Assembly (NCBI GenBank): GCA_963795795.1
Contig: CAWCJS010000017.1
Location: forward strand, 38,208-102,207
From: Palsa-504 sp963795795
Lineage (GTDB): Bacteria > Actinomycetota > Actinomycetes > Streptosporangiales > Streptosporangiaceae
DNA length: 64,000 bases
Direction of reading: 5' to 3'
Of this stretch, positions 17,029 to 26,799 are shown in pieces (the stretch's first letter is position 1; each line of letters begins with the position of its first letter). The notes beneath the pieces were generated by a model. That model had not been told where the DNA came from. It did no database searches and saw only the letters and a program-made list of their open reading frames with translations. Made by a program: the position numbers and the translations under genes.

Positions 17029-18387
17029 TCACATGCCGGCGATGAGCTTCTCGACTCTCTCGTCGACCGAGCGGAAGGGGTCCTTGCACAGGACCGTCCG
17101 CTGCGCCTGGTCGTTCAGCTTGAGGTGGACCCAGTCGACGGTGAAATCACGGCGCTTCTCCTGGGCCCGGCGGATGAACTCCCCGCGCAGCCTCGCCCGC
17201 GTGGTCTGCGGCGGGACCGACTTGGCCTCGAAGATGTCGATGTCACGCGCGGCCCGCTCTACGGCCCCTGCCCGTTGGAGCAGGTAATAGAGCCCGCGAC
17301 CGCGGTGCACGTCGTGGTAGGCGAGGTCGAGCTGCGCGACCCGCGGCGAGGACAGCGGGAGGTCGTGCCTGGCCCGGTAGCGCTCGATCAGCTGGTACTT
17401 GGTGACCCAGTCGACCTCCCGCGCGATCAGGTCGAGGTTGCCCGTCTCGATCGCGCCGAGCGCCCGCTCCCACATGTCGAGGACCCGCTTGCTGACCGGG
17501 TCGGCGCCGTTCTTGTCGGTGAAATCCTTCGCCCGGTTCAGGTACTCGTACTGGATGTCGAGCGCACCGAGCTCGCGCCCGTTGGCCAGCCGGACCCGGC
17601 TGCGCCCGGTCATGTCGTGGCTGACCTCGCGGATGGCCCGGATCGCGTTATCCAGGGTCAGGTCCCGCATGATCGCCCCGGCCTCGATCATCCGCAGCAC
17701 CAGGTCGGTCGACCCGACCTTGAGCAGGGTCGTGGTCTCGCTCATGTTGGAGTCGCCCACGATCACGTGCAGGCGGCGGAACCGCTCGGCGTCCGCGTGC
17801 GGCTCGTCGCGGGTGTTGATGATCGGGCGCGACCTGGTCGTCGCGGACGACACGCTCTCCCAGATGTGCTCGGCCCGCTGGCTGACGCAGTACACGGCGC
17901 CCCTGGGCGTCTGCAGGACCTTGCCCGCGCCGCAGATGACCTGCCGGGTGACCAGGAACGGGATGAGGATATCGGCCAGCCTGCCGAACTCGCCGTGCCT
18001 GCCGACGCAGTAGTTCTCATGGCAGCCGTAGGAGTTGCCCGCCGAGTCGGTGTTGTTCTTGAACAGGTAGATGTCGCCGGCGATGCCTTCTTCACGGAGC
18101 CTGCGGTCGGCGTCGACCAGCAGGCCCTCCAGGATCCGCTCGCCCGCTTTGTCGTGCGCGACGAGATCGAGGACGTTGTCGCATTCGGGCGTCGCGTACT
18201 CCGGGTGGCTGCCGACGTCGAGGTAGAGCCGCGCCCCGTTCCGCAGGAACACGTTGCTGCTGCGGCCCCACGACACCACGCGCCGGAACAGGTAACGCGC
18301 CACCTCGTCGGGCGAGAGCCGCCGCTGACCGCGGAAGGTGCAGGTAACGCCGTACTCGTTCTCGAGCCCGAAGATTCGCCGATCCAC
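17029..18387 (-). CDS. pafA: Pup-protein ligase PafA
   Basis: The 452-residue ligase that couples deamidated Pup to lysines of target proteins for proteasomal degradation. The glutamine-synthetase-like fold is marked by the N-terminal RRIFGLENEYGVT, the nucleotide/metal site region LYLDVGSHPEYATPECDN with the catalytic Asp, KNNTDSAGNSYGCHENY, and RPIINTRDEPHAD. Length is normal. Translation starts at a GTG with TAGCCT 6 nt upstream and no Shine-Dalgarno, so the mRNA is probably leaderless. The usual upstream neighbours prcB, prcA, pup and dop are absent here; membrane glycan genes occupy that side. Confidence 0.96.
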   Translation of the reverse strand: MDRRIFGLENEYGVTCTFRGQRRLSPDEVARYLFRRVVSWGRSSNVFLRNGARLYLDVGSHPEYATPECDNVLDLVAHDKAGERILEGLLVDADRRLREEGIAGDIYLFKNNTDSAGNSYGCHENYCVGRHGEFGRLADILIPFLVTRQVICGAGKVLQTPRGAVYCVSQRAEHIWESVSSATTRSRPIINTRDEPHADAERFRRLHVIVGDSNMSETTTLLKVGSTDLVLRMIEAGAIMRDLTLDNAIRAIREVSHDMTGRSRVRLANGRELGALDIQYEYLNRAKDFTDKNGADPVSKRVLDMWERALGAIETGNLDLIAREVDWVTKYQLIERYRARHDLPLSSPRVAQLDLAYHDVHRGRGLYYLLQRAGAVERAARDIDIFEAKSVPPQTTRARLRGEFIRRAQEKRRDFTVDWVHLKLNDQAQRTVLCKDPFRSVDERVEKLIAGM

Positions 18388-18393
18388 ACGCCA

Positions 18394-18399
18394 AGGCTA
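18394..18399 (-). promoter_or_regulatory. TANNNT -10 hexamer for leaderless pafA mRNA
   Basis: Read on the minus strand, TAGCCT is followed by 6 nt and then the pafA GTG. This implies pafA has its own promoter rather than being transcribed only with upstream proteasome genes. Confidence 0.55.
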
Positions 18400-18439
18400 C
18401 GTCCCGCGGTCACCTGGCGACAGCACCGGCTGGCCGACC

Positions 18440-20288
18440 CTAACCCGGTCCGGCGAGCAGGTTCTTATCCCACACGAACACCGTGTACGGGCCGACGTGG
18501 TAGGTGCGGGCGGGCGGGCCGTAGGCGGCCAGCGCCGCGGGGTTCGGCTTCCAGTAGTGGAAGAAGCCGGGCTGGCTGTCGGTGACCAGGAACGTCGGCC
18601 GGAACGAGGCGGGGTCGTACCAGGACGGTTTCGACTCCCACAGATCCGGCTGGAGAGATCCGGGGAGCAGCGCCCGGACCGTGACCGAGCCGTCGCTGTC
18701 GACCGTCACGATGCTCGACAGCCAGTAGCCGCCCACCCCTTCGGTCAGGTGGTGCTCGGCCAGGAATTCGGCCAGCTGGAGGTTGGCCGGCGGGGCGGAC
18801 GGCTGGGCGGCGGCGTACCCGAGGCTGGCCGCGTAGCCCGCCAGCAGCGCCGCCGCTACCCCGGCGCGCCAGGTGGCGCCGCGGAGCCAGCCGGGACGGC
18901 CTGTTCGCCGGAGCGGGCCTGTTCGCCGGAGCGGGCGGCCTGTTCGCCGGAGCGGGCGGACCGTTCGCCGCGTGAGCCCAGCAGGCGGGCCGCTAGCGTC
19001 CGGCCCGCCAGGACGGCGCCGAACGGCAGGACGACGGCGAACTCCCGCGCGTTCAGGTCGGTCGCGTCGGCCAGCGTGCTCGGCACGTACACCAGGACGT
19101 TGACGATCATCGCGACGAGGAGGATCTGGCTGACCAGATCGGGCCAGCTGAAGAAGTGCCTCGCCACGCGGCAGATGGCCCAGGCGACCAGCGCCACCCC
19201 GGCCAGGTGCACGACGGCGAACGCCATCTCTACCGCCGGCCCCTGGGGCTTGGCCCCGAACAGGGCGAGCAGCCCCTGCCCGGTGACCTGCGCGTGGTGG
19301 AGCCAGGTGTGCGGCTGCGCCAGCTTGTACCCCACCGGGTGCAAGATGAAGCTGCCGCTGGCCCGGAGCAGCCGGTTGACCAGCGAGGCCGCGCCGTAGG
19401 CGAGGATCGCCGCGGCGGCCAGGAACACCTCGTACTGGCGAGCCCGCAGGCCTGCCCCGAGCCACCCGGGTGAGCTGCGGTCGCTTCGGCGCGCCGCGAC
19501 TACCGCGCTGGTGACGCGCACGGCGCAGACCGCGACGAGCGGGACGATCCCGATCACGAGGACCAGCGGATCGGCGACCAGCACCCAGGTCAACAGCAGC
19601 CCGACCAGGATGCTAGCCCCCGGGGGCCCGACCCCCCGGTGACCCCCCGTTTGGGGGGACTGCGCGTCCCCCCAAACCCCCCTCGGGGGGACTCGCCCCC
19701 CCGAGCGCCCCAGTCAATGACCAGCCAGGTGAGCATGAGCGGGACGGCGGTACCGATGTGCCCGACGGACAGGAGCAGGACGAAGACCCCGACCCCGAGC
19801 TGCGGGGCGGCCATGATGGCGACGGTCAGCAGGGTCCGCGGCCAGGCCCCCTGCCGGGTTACGCCCCTGGCCAGCAGGCCGGCCATGAGCACGACGAGGG
19901 TGTAGGTCATCCCCGCGGCGACGTGCGCGGTGTCGGCGTGCAGGCCGATAAGGCGCTCGAGCAGCGCGTACTGCGGCAGTTCGGTGGTGTAGAACGAGAC
20001 GTCGGACAGGTACCAGCCGTGCAGCAGGACGTTGCCGTGCAGCATGTCCGAGGCCATGAGCAGGATGTTCGCCTCGTCGGAATTCTCCGGGTAGGTGCGG
20101 GACACCATGAGGTACGCGACGAAGAGCAGGACCGCGGTCAGCGCGATGGCCGCCCCGGCGAGCAGGCGGCGGGTTTGGCCGGCTTGCTCGCGGCTCCCGT
20201 CCCCGGCCGACCGGGCGTGGCGGGCGGCGGGCCGGTCGGCGTCGGGCGGCGCGGCCGAAGCCTCCGGTGTCCCGCTTCTGCGCACCAT
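18440..20288 (-). CDS. Polytopic membrane protein, family B copy 1 (GT-C-like), frame broken twice
   Basis: One gene of about 620 codons read in three frames: 20288 to about 19700, about 19640 to 18960, and about 18900 to 18440. The N-terminal part has TM1 (LLAGAAIALTAVLLFVAYLMV) followed by an acidic loop NSDEANILLMASDML and the family motif SDVSFYTTELPQYALLE. The middle part has several TM helices ending in REFAVVLPFGAVLAGRTLAARLLG. The C-terminal part is a soluble extracytoplasmic domain (GGYWLSSIVTVDSDG to YTVFVWDKNLL). Acidic residues right after TM1 are typical of GT-C glycosyltransferases, but the substrate is unknown. Both breaks need one added base; they fall in a dispersed G-run repeat (19617-19712) and an RSGEQA minisatellite. 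Confidence 0.7.
18895..18966. repeat. CTGTTCGCCGGAGCGGGC minisatellite in family B linker
   Basis: Three to four units of about 18-21 nt encode RSGEQA repeats just before the last TM helix of family B copy 1. The reading frame changes within or next to it. Confidence 0.75.
19617..19712 (-). repeat. Dispersed G-run palindromic repeat, copy 4, inside a membrane protein gene
   Basis: About 96 nt of alternating C and G tracts, including GACCCCCCGGTGACCCCCC and TTTGGGGGGACTGCGCG. It falls in the hydrophilic loop right after LTWLVIDWG. The paralogues at 21690 and 31342 have a short Arg/Pro loop at this point and no repeat, so it reads as an insertion. It coincides with a frame change. Confidence 0.85.
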
Positions 20289-20405
20289 GCTCGCTACTCA
20301 CCTTCCCGATGAACCCTCACAGGGTAGTCTGGCATCGCCCTGGTAGGCTGCGCGCCTGGTCCAGGATTGCCCTTCCCGCCTGACAGCTACGGTGGAGGCA
20401 CGCGC

Positions 20406-21656
20406 TTGCAGCTCACTTCCACGTCGGAAGGCGACGAATCCCTCCGGCAGCGCCCGGCCTCGCCGTCGAGGCTGGACCGGCCGATCGTGGCGGGCGTGAT
20501 CGCCCTGGTGGCCTGGCTCGGTTTCGTCGTGGCCCGCTGGCAGATCTGGGCGCACGGGAACCTGAGCAAGTTCATGCTGCTGGGCTCGGGGCGTACCGGG
20601 TTCACGCACCTGGCGCAGCTGCCGCAGGGCGTGGTGATCGCCGACCCGAACGCCGCGGGGTACGACGGGCAGTTCTACTACCGGCTCGCGCTGAACCCGT
20701 TCGACTGGGCCAGGACGGCGTACGGCATCACGATGGACCAGCCCTACCGGTACACGCGGATCGGGTACCCGGTGCTGGCCTGGCTGATCTCGTTCGGCCA
20801 GCACCAGTTCGTGCCGGTCGTGCTGGTCGTGATCAACCTGGTAGGCGTCGCGGCCATGGCCGTCCTCGGCGGCGTGTTCGCCCGCGCCTCCGGCCGCCAC
20901 GCCCTGTTCGGGCTGGCCTTTGCCGCGTACTTCGGCCTGGTCATCAGCGTGGGGCGGGACACCGCCGAGCCGGTCGCCGAGGCCTGCATGCTGGGCGGCC
21001 TGCTCGCCTACCGGCAGAGCAGGTACCTGCTGGCCGCCGCGCTGTTCGCGTTCGGCGCCATCACCAGGGAGACCATCTTGTTCGCCCCGGCGGCCATCGC
21101 CGTGGTCCGGCTGGTCGCGATGGCCCGCCGCCGGGGCCGCCCGGGCCTGGCCGACCTGACCTGGGTCGCGCCCGCCGTCGCCTACGGCGTCCTAGAGGTC
21201 GCCGTCCACTTCGTGGTCAAGGGGAAGTTCCCGCTCCTGGCGAACACCAGCCGTAACCTGACGGCGCCGTTCACCGCGCTGGTCGACGCGCTCAAGTACG
21301 ACGTCGCGCACATCAACACCGCTCACCTGAGCCCGATCGACATCGCCCTGCTGGAGTACGCCACGGTGGCGGTCTTCATCGTGGCCGGGCTGGCCGTCAT
21401 CGGGCTCACCACCGCGCCCGTGCACGAGCGGCTGGCCTTCGTCTTCTTCGTGCTCGAGCTGGGCCTGCTGTCCAGCCAGATCTGGACCAGTACCTTCGGC
21501 GACGGGCGCTCGCTCATCGAGCCCTACCTGATGGCGCTGATCCTGCTGCTCGCGACGCCGCGGCGGTACCTTTCCTCGCTTAACCTGACCCTGATCCTCG
21601 CCTGGGTGCTGCCCGCCTTGCTGGTGGTGGCCAGGCGCCGCGCGCTGTACATGTGA
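20406..21656 (+). CDS. Polytopic membrane protein, family A copy 1 (GT-C-like)
   Basis: A 416-residue membrane protein with about ten TM helices, beginning with PIVAGVIALVAWLGFVVA. Family A markers are the extracytoplasmic YDGQFYYRLALNP, TAYGITMD and RIGYP, then GRDTAEPVAEACMLGGLLA and ITRETI. The Asp in YDGQ near the first loop is a candidate GT-C catalytic residue; this is inference and no substrate is known. I place the start at the TTG at 20406, which has a perfect GGAGG 7 nt upstream; an earlier TTG at 20367 lacks one. It is divergent from family B copy 1 and convergent with family B copy 2. Possible role: transfer of lipid-linked sugars to an envelope glycan. Confidence 0.75.
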   Translation: MQLTSTSEGDESLRQRPASPSRLDRPIVAGVIALVAWLGFVVARWQIWAHGNLSKFMLLGSGRTGFTHLAQLPQGVVIADPNAAGYDGQFYYRLALNPFDWARTAYGITMDQPYRYTRIGYPVLAWLISFGQHQFVPVVLVVINLVGVAAMAVLGGVFARASGRHALFGLAFAAYFGLVISVGRDTAEPVAEACMLGGLLAYRQSRYLLAAALFAFGAITRETILFAPAAIAVVRLVAMARRRGRPGLADLTWVAPAVAYGVLEVAVHFVVKGKFPLLANTSRNLTAPFTALVDALKYDVAHINTAHLSPIDIALLEYATVAVFIVAGLAVIGLTTAPVHERLAFVFFVLELGLLSSQIWTSTFGDGRSLIEPYLMALILLLATPRRYLSSLNLTLILAWVLPALLVVARRRALYM

Positions 21657-21689
21657 CGTCCCTTCCCGGTGCGGCCCGGGACACGGGGC

Positions 21690-23343
21690 TCAGGGATGGG
21701 TCCGGAACCTGACCAGCTTGTTCAGCAGGTTGGTGTCCCAGACCATGACGATGTAGCCGTCGAACTGATAGACACGCTGCGGCGGGCCGAAGGTCAGTTC
21801 CGCGGACGCCTTGGCCTCCCTGAGCGGTGCCGGGCCCCCTGCCACCAGGAAGTTCGCGTAGTGCAGCGAGGGGTTGAAGTCCTGCTCGTTGGTCTCCCAC
21901 TGGTACGGGGTCAGCTTGCCGTTGTCGGTCCGCGTCACCGCGCTGACCCGGACGCGGCCGCCGCTGGCCACCGTGGTGCTGTTGGCCTCCCAGTAACCGG
22001 CCAGCCCGTCGCGGAACCCGTGCCCGACCAGCCACGCCACCAGCGGCTGGTTGACGGGCGGAGCGGGGGTCTGCGCCGCGCCGTACCCGAGCGCGCCCAG
22101 GTAAGCCGGCCAGGACCACCGCGAGGGCGGGCCTGAGCACCCTCGGCCCCGCCCGCAGCGCGGCCAGGGCCCGCTCGCCGAGCATCCGCCCGGCCAGCGC
22201 GGCCCCGAACGGGAGGACCTCGACCATCTCGCGCGCGCCCAGGAGATTGTGGGTATGCGTGCTGATCGTGTAGGCACCCAGGTTGATCAGGATGGCCACG
22301 GCGAGCACGGCGACGATGAACTCGTCCGGGCGGAGGAGCCGGCGGAGGGCAAGGCCCAGGCCCCAGAGCACCAGGATCGCCCCGACCAGGTGGAACACCG
22401 CGAAGACCAGCGCGAGCCCCGTCTTGGCGTCGAAGACGTTGGCGCCGAACAACTCGAGGAAGCCCTGGGCCATGAACACGGCCCCGTGCGGCCAGCGGCC
22501 AGCCGGCGCCGACTTGGTCCCGATGCGCCACACGTGGAACCCGCCGAGGGCGTTGATCGCCCGCGGCGCCAGGGTGCCGAGTCCGGCGGCGATCAGGGCG
22601 GCTCCGGCCAGGGACGGCTCGTACCACCGGGCGGCCCGGTCGCCGTCGCCCCTGATCAGGGACGCGAATGCGCGCACGACGACGACGAGCACCAGCGGCG
22701 CGATGCACGTGATCAGGATGACCGAGTCGGCCACCATCGTCCAGGCCAGGATGGCGCCCACCGCCGCGGGGACCAGCCAGCGCGGCCGCGCGTGCGGGTA
22801 ACGGTCTATTAGCAGCCACGCCACCAGCACCGGCACGGCGGTACCCGTATGGTCCGGCGACAACAGCACGATCGAGGTGGCGCTGACCTGGGGCGCCATC
22901 ATGATGCCCGCCGCGAGCAGCGCGCGGGCCAGCCCAGCTCCGCCCTGGGCCCGCCCCTTGGCGAGCAGGGCGGCGAGCAGGACCAGCAGCGTATAGGTCA
23001 TGGCCGCGCCCACGTGCACGACCCAGGCCCCGAGGCCGAGCCAGTGCACCAGCAGGGCCTCGATCAGCGCGTACTGCGGGAGTTCCGTGGTGTAGAAGGA
23101 CACGTCGGAGGAGTACCAGTGCCGCAGCAGCAGGTTCCCGTGCAGCATGTCCCAGGCCTGCAGGATGTTCCCTGAACCGTCGGACGATACCGGGATCGCC
23201 GAGGACTGGCGCAGGTAGCAGAAGAACAGGACGGCGACCGCCAGCACGACCAGGATCGTGCGCTCCGTCCGGCGCCTGGCTGAGTCCGGCGCCGGCTGGG
23301 TGCTTTCGGCGGAGGCTTCCCGCTGACGCCCGCTGACGCTCAT
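21690..23343 (-). CDS. Polytopic membrane protein, family B copy 2 (GT-C-like), one frame break
   Basis: About 550 codons in two frames. From 23343 to about 22105 it shows TM1 (TILVVLAVAVLFFCYL), an acidic loop SSDGSGNILQAWDML, the family B motif SDVSFYTTELPQYALIE and further TM helices to REMVEVLPFGAALAGRMLG. From about 22100 to 21690 the frame changes and gives the last TM helix (YLGALGYGAAQTP) and the extracytoplasmic domain (GYWEANSTTVASGG to DGYIVMVWDTNLLNKL). Removing one A of the AA at 22103-22104 joins the parts exactly where the paralogue at 31342 continues. Overlaps nothing; its 3' end faces family A copy 1 at 33 nt. The next upstream gene starts 7 nt away on the same strand. Confidence 0.72.
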
Positions 23344-23350
23344 CCGCGGC

Positions 23351-24973
23351 TCACCAGGCCCTGGCCACGGAAAAGCCGGTGAAGCGCAGGATGACGTCGG
23401 TGCCCTCCGGCGCGGCCGGCGGGTAGATCCAGTAGCCGGCGCTGCCGGCCACCTGCGACGGGGTGCAGATGAACTGCTGGGTCACCAGGAAGGTGTACCA
23501 CGGATCGACCAGGCAGGCCCGGACACCGGTGCGTTCGGCCTGATCGAGGAAGCCGATGGCCTGAGGCCAGACGATGTGGTCGACCTCCAGCGCGATGGTC
23601 TTACCTGGTGACCTCGCGGCGAGGGCCGCCACCGCCGCCGGCAGGGATTCGTTGATGTCACCCGTGCTCGTCCTGGTCCCCGGTAGCACCGCCAGGGTGA
23701 TGAACGCGGCCGCCGCGGCCAGCACCGCCACCGCCGGGGCGGCTGCGCGCAGGATCCGGCGGGACCGCAGGCGGAGCGCATCCACCACGCCCAGGACGAT
23801 GATCAGCACCATGATGAGCGGCGCCGACCAGTAGAAGTACCCGATGTAGCGCGAGAAAAGGTCGTCGATGCCGACCGCCGTGTACAGCACGAAGGCCAGC
23901 GTCGAGACCACGTTGAGGGCCAGCAGCGCGATCAGGAACCTGCGCAGCGGACCGCGGGCGAGACCGACGATGACGCCGAGCGCGGCCACCAGGAGCAGCA
24001 CCGGGGCCAGCCATGCGTTGGCGTGCGGCCACCAGAACCACAGGACGTAGTCCGTCACCTGGGCCGCGGTGTAGTGGCCGGCCAGGCCCAGGGTGCCGCC
24101 CGAGTTGCCGTACGAAAGGTACTGACCGAAGTCTCCCGGCCAGTGCAGGATCAGGTTGAGCACGATCGGGAACGCGAAGACCACGCTGATGACCGCGGCC
24201 GGGATCCAGGCCTTCCGCTGCTCGGCGAAGAACGACCGGATCGACCGGAGCATGCCCCGCCGGTGCCCGGCCGCCGTGGCGGCCAGCACGGCCAGCGTGA
24301 TCACGGGGACGAACAGCAGGAAGCACGCGTGCCCGTGGATGAGGAACCAGCCGGACAGCGCCAGGATCCACAGGTCCGCCGCCCGCCCGGCCGTCACCGA
24401 GCCGGCCGCGAGCAGGAAGACCACGTACGTCGGAACGTACAGGTACGGCATCCAGTCGGAGTTGACCACCTGCGGGTAGACGACCGCCAGGCCGATGAAC
24501 ACGGCGAAGGTCGCGGCCGCCCCCGCCAGCGAACGTGTCCAGCCATAGACGATCCCGACGGCCAGCGCGAGGAAGGCGCTGTCCAGCACGAATACCGCGA
24601 GCACGTGCGCGTTCCACGCGGTCGGGACCACGTGCAACGCGTTCAGGAACAGGTACTCACCCAGGGCCTGGACGTACATGTAGGCCGGCCCGGGATGGTG
24701 GAAGCCCTCGCGCGAGTAGCTGCCGATGAGCAGCGTGAAGTGCTTGGCCTGCGTGATCAGGATCGAGTTGGCGCCCGCGTCACCCTGCTCGTACAGGCGG
24801 GTGGTGAACAGGAACGAGTTGCGGGCGCAGAGCAGCGCGAACAGCAACGCGAACGGGATGGCCCAGATCCACCAGGGCCTGCGGCCATCGGCCCGGTCGG
24901 CCGCGGCCGGGTCGGCGGGTCCGGTGGCCCGGCTGTCGGGCCGGTTCCGAACCGACTCAGACCCTGTGGCCAC
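23351..24973 (-). CDS. Polytopic membrane protein, GT-C-like singleton
   Basis: A 540-residue protein with about eleven TM helices and a soluble C-terminal domain of about 100 residues (from SLPAAVAALAARSPGK). After TM1 (WIWAIPFALLFALLCA) comes an acidic loop LYEQGDAGANSILI and the aromatic stretch SREGFHHPGPAYMYVQALGEYLF, a layout seen in membrane glycosyltransferases and PMT-like proteins. It differs from families A and B. The GTG at 24973 gives a polar 35-residue N-tail. It ends 7 nt before family B copy 2, so the two are probably cotranscribed with the epimerase upstream. Substrate unknown. Confidence 0.7.
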   Translation of the reverse strand: MATGSESVRNRPDSRATGPADPAAADRADGRRPWWIWAIPFALLFALLCARNSFLFTTRLYEQGDAGANSILITQAKHFTLLIGSYSREGFHHPGPAYMYVQALGEYLFLNALHVVPTAWNAHVLAVFVLDSAFLALAVGIVYGWTRSLAGAAATFAVFIGLAVVYPQVVNSDWMPYLYVPTYVVFLLAAGSVTAGRAADLWILALSGWFLIHGHACFLLFVPVITLAVLAATAAGHRRGMLRSIRSFFAEQRKAWIPAAVISVVFAFPIVLNLILHWPGDFGQYLSYGNSGGTLGLAGHYTAAQVTDYVLWFWWPHANAWLAPVLLLVAALGVIVGLARGPLRRFLIALLALNVVSTLAFVLYTAVGIDDLFSRYIGYFYWSAPLIMVLIIVLGVVDALRLRSRRILRAAAPAVAVLAAAAAFITLAVLPGTRTSTGDINESLPAAVAALAARSPGKTIALEVDHIVWPQAIGFLDQAERTGVRACLVDPWYTFLVTQQFICTPSQVAGSAGYWIYPPAAPEGTDVILRFTGFSVARAW

Positions 24974-25000
24974 CGTTACCGCCTGCCGTCCGTACCCAGC

Positions 25001-26026
25001 TCAGATGGTTCCAGCCTTGATCGCCGCGTCGATCCACGGGATGACCTCGTCGAGCATTTCGTCGAGCGTCGTGCTCGCCTCGAAGCCGAGGACGCGCTTC
25101 GCCTTCCCGGTATCGGGAACGCGGCGCTGGACGTCGTATTCGAACGGATCGTCGTGCACCAGCGTCAGCGGGACGTCATCGCCCTTGGCCTTGCGCCAGA
25201 TGACCTCGGCCAGCTGCCGTACGGTCGTGCTCTCCGCCGTCGACAGGTTGAAGTCCTCGTTGCTCGCGTCGGGGTGCTCCATCGCCGTCACCACGCCTTC
25301 GGCGAGGTCACCGCCGTAGGTGTAGTGGCGCACCTGGTCGCCCGAGCCGAGGATATGCAGCGGGTCCTGGCCCTTGAGCACCTTCTGCACCAGGTCGGGC
25401 ACCACGTGGCTCATCGCGAGCTGGACGTTCCCCGACAGGATCTCCGTGTCGCCGAGGGCCCGGCTTTCGCCGATGCCCACGCAGTTGAACGGGCGCACCA
25501 GCGTGTACGGCAGGCCGTACTGATCCCACGCGGCCCTCGCGAAGTACTCCACCGCCAGCTTCTGGAACCCGTAGGAGGACAGGGGCGGCGGTATCCGGCG
25601 CTCCTGTCCTTCGGGCGAGGGCCACTCGTCGGCGCTCTCGAAGACCATCGAGGAGGACAGGTAGGTGACCTTGCGCAGCCGGCCTTCCTTGTGTGCGGCG
25701 ATCGCCGCGTCGCAGGAGGATGCGATGATCCGCTCGTTGGTCGCCAGCAGGTCGTAGGCGTAGGTGTGGAAGTAGGAGATCCCGCCGATCATGGCCGCGC
25801 CCGCGATGAAGTGATCGCAGCCGGCCAGGAGCTCGGTCATGAGGGTCACGTCCCTGGCGTCGCCCTCGACGAGGCGGTAATTCGGGTGCTCGTCGTAGGA
25901 CTTCCTGACCTTCCCGTACTTGGAGAAGTTATCCAGGCCGACGACCGCGTAGCCGCGCCGCAGCAGCTCTTCTACGACGTAGCCGCCGATAAAGCCCGCA
26001 GACCCGCTGACCAGAACCTGCTCCAT
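25001..26026 (-). CDS. NAD-dependent sugar epimerase/dehydratase
   Basis: A 341-residue extended SDR likely to epimerise or dehydrate a nucleotide sugar. It has the NAD motif GSAGFIGGYVVEELLRRGY, an adenine-loop Asp (VVGLDNFSKYG), the catalytic Ser region TYLSSSMVFES, YGFQK as the Tyr-x3-Lys pair, and RPFNCVG downstream. The ATG at 26026 has AGGAG 5 nt upstream and shares one base with the GT2 stop (TGATG). It is the third gene of an operon with the UDP-sugar dehydrogenase and GT2, pointing to uronic acid or related sugar synthesis. Confidence 0.87.
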   Translation of the reverse strand: MEQVLVSGSAGFIGGYVVEELLRRGYAVVGLDNFSKYGKVRKSYDEHPNYRLVEGDARDVTLMTELLAGCDHFIAGAAMIGGISYFHTYAYDLLATNERIIASSCDAAIAAHKEGRLRKVTYLSSSMVFESADEWPSPEGQERRIPPPLSSYGFQKLAVEYFARAAWDQYGLPYTLVRPFNCVGIGESRALGDTEILSGNVQLAMSHVVPDLVQKVLKGQDPLHILGSGDQVRHYTYGGDLAEGVVTAMEHPDASNEDFNLSTAESTTVRQLAEVIWRKAKGDDVPLTLVHDDPFEYDVQRRVPDTGKAKRVLGFEASTTLDEMLDEVIPWIDAAIKAGTI

Positions 26027-26799
26027 CAACTCTCCTGCCCGGTTTGCTGCCTGGGTTCTCCGCCCGCGCCGCGGGCCCGGACCTGATCGGGGGTGAGCCG
26101 CGGCCCGAAGGCGAAACGATACCAGTGCAGGTAGCTGGGCACCCACTTCGCGACCTTGAAGTTGGATACCCCGGCCTGCCGGTCCAGCCAGATGGTCGGG
26201 ATCTCCGCCACCGGCCGGCGCAGGCGCTTGGCCTTGGCGGTCAGCTCGATGCCGATCTCGAATCCGTCGCGCGAGTCGATGCCGACCTCCCTGACGAAAT
26301 CGGTCGAGTAGGCCTTGAACGAGTTGGTCGCGTCCCTGGTGCCGACGTGGGCGAACGCGCGCAGCGACCGCCCGGCCAGGCGGGACAGGGTGCCCTTCAG
26401 CACGGGCCCGCCGACCTGCTGGCCGCCCGGCATGTAGCGCGACGCGGCCGCGACGGCCACGCCCCGCTCGACCAGCCGGACGAGCTCGTCGATCTGCCGG
26501 GCGTCATCGCACCCGTCCGCCATGGTGACCACGACCACCGGAGCGGTGGCGGCGTCAATGCCGTACCTGATGGCGTTGGCGGGACCCCGGCCGTAGGTGT
26601 TGATCAGGCACTTCAGCCGCGGCTCTTTCCGCGCGTACTCCTCGGCCACGGGGACCGTGGTGTCGTCGGCCGAATCCACCACGACCAGCACCTCGCACGG
26701 CAGCCGCACCGACTCGAACAGCCGGTCCAGCACGGTGACGACCTGGTCGCCCTCGTTGTACGCGGGCACGACCACGGAGACCCGCGGGTACTCGGTCAT
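26026..26799 (-). CDS. GT2 family glycosyltransferase (polyprenyl-phosphate type)
   Basis: A 257-residue GT-A fold enzyme without TM helices, like dolichyl-phosphate mannosyltransferase relatives. It shows the N-terminal VSVVVPAYNEGDQV, the first Asp region VVVDSADDTT, a DGCDD motif in TMADGCDDARQ, and the acceptor-side segment RDATNSFKAYS. Such enzymes charge polyprenyl phosphate with a sugar for GT-C transferases outside the membrane, which would fit the membrane genes around it. The ATG at 26799 overlaps the dehydrogenase stop (ATGA) and the stop overlaps the epimerase start, so all three are coupled. Confidence 0.87.
   Translation of the reverse strand: MTEYPRVSVVVPAYNEGDQVVTVLDRLFESVRLPCEVLVVVDSADDTTVPVAEEYARKEPRLKCLINTYGRGPANAIRYGIDAATAPVVVVTMADGCDDARQIDELVRLVERGVAVAAASRYMPGGQQVGGPVLKGTLSRLAGRSLRAFAHVGTRDATNSFKAYSTDFVREVGIDSRDGFEIGIELTAKAKRLRRPVAEIPTIWLDRQAGVSNFKVAKWVPSYLHWYRFAFGPRLTPDQVRARGAGGEPRQQTGQES

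Noticed and set aside
24023..26086. Long plus-strand frame of 687 codons
   Set aside because: Lies exactly opposite the GT-C singleton and epimerase genes; Arg/Gln/Gly/His composition typical of a GC-rich shadow frame.
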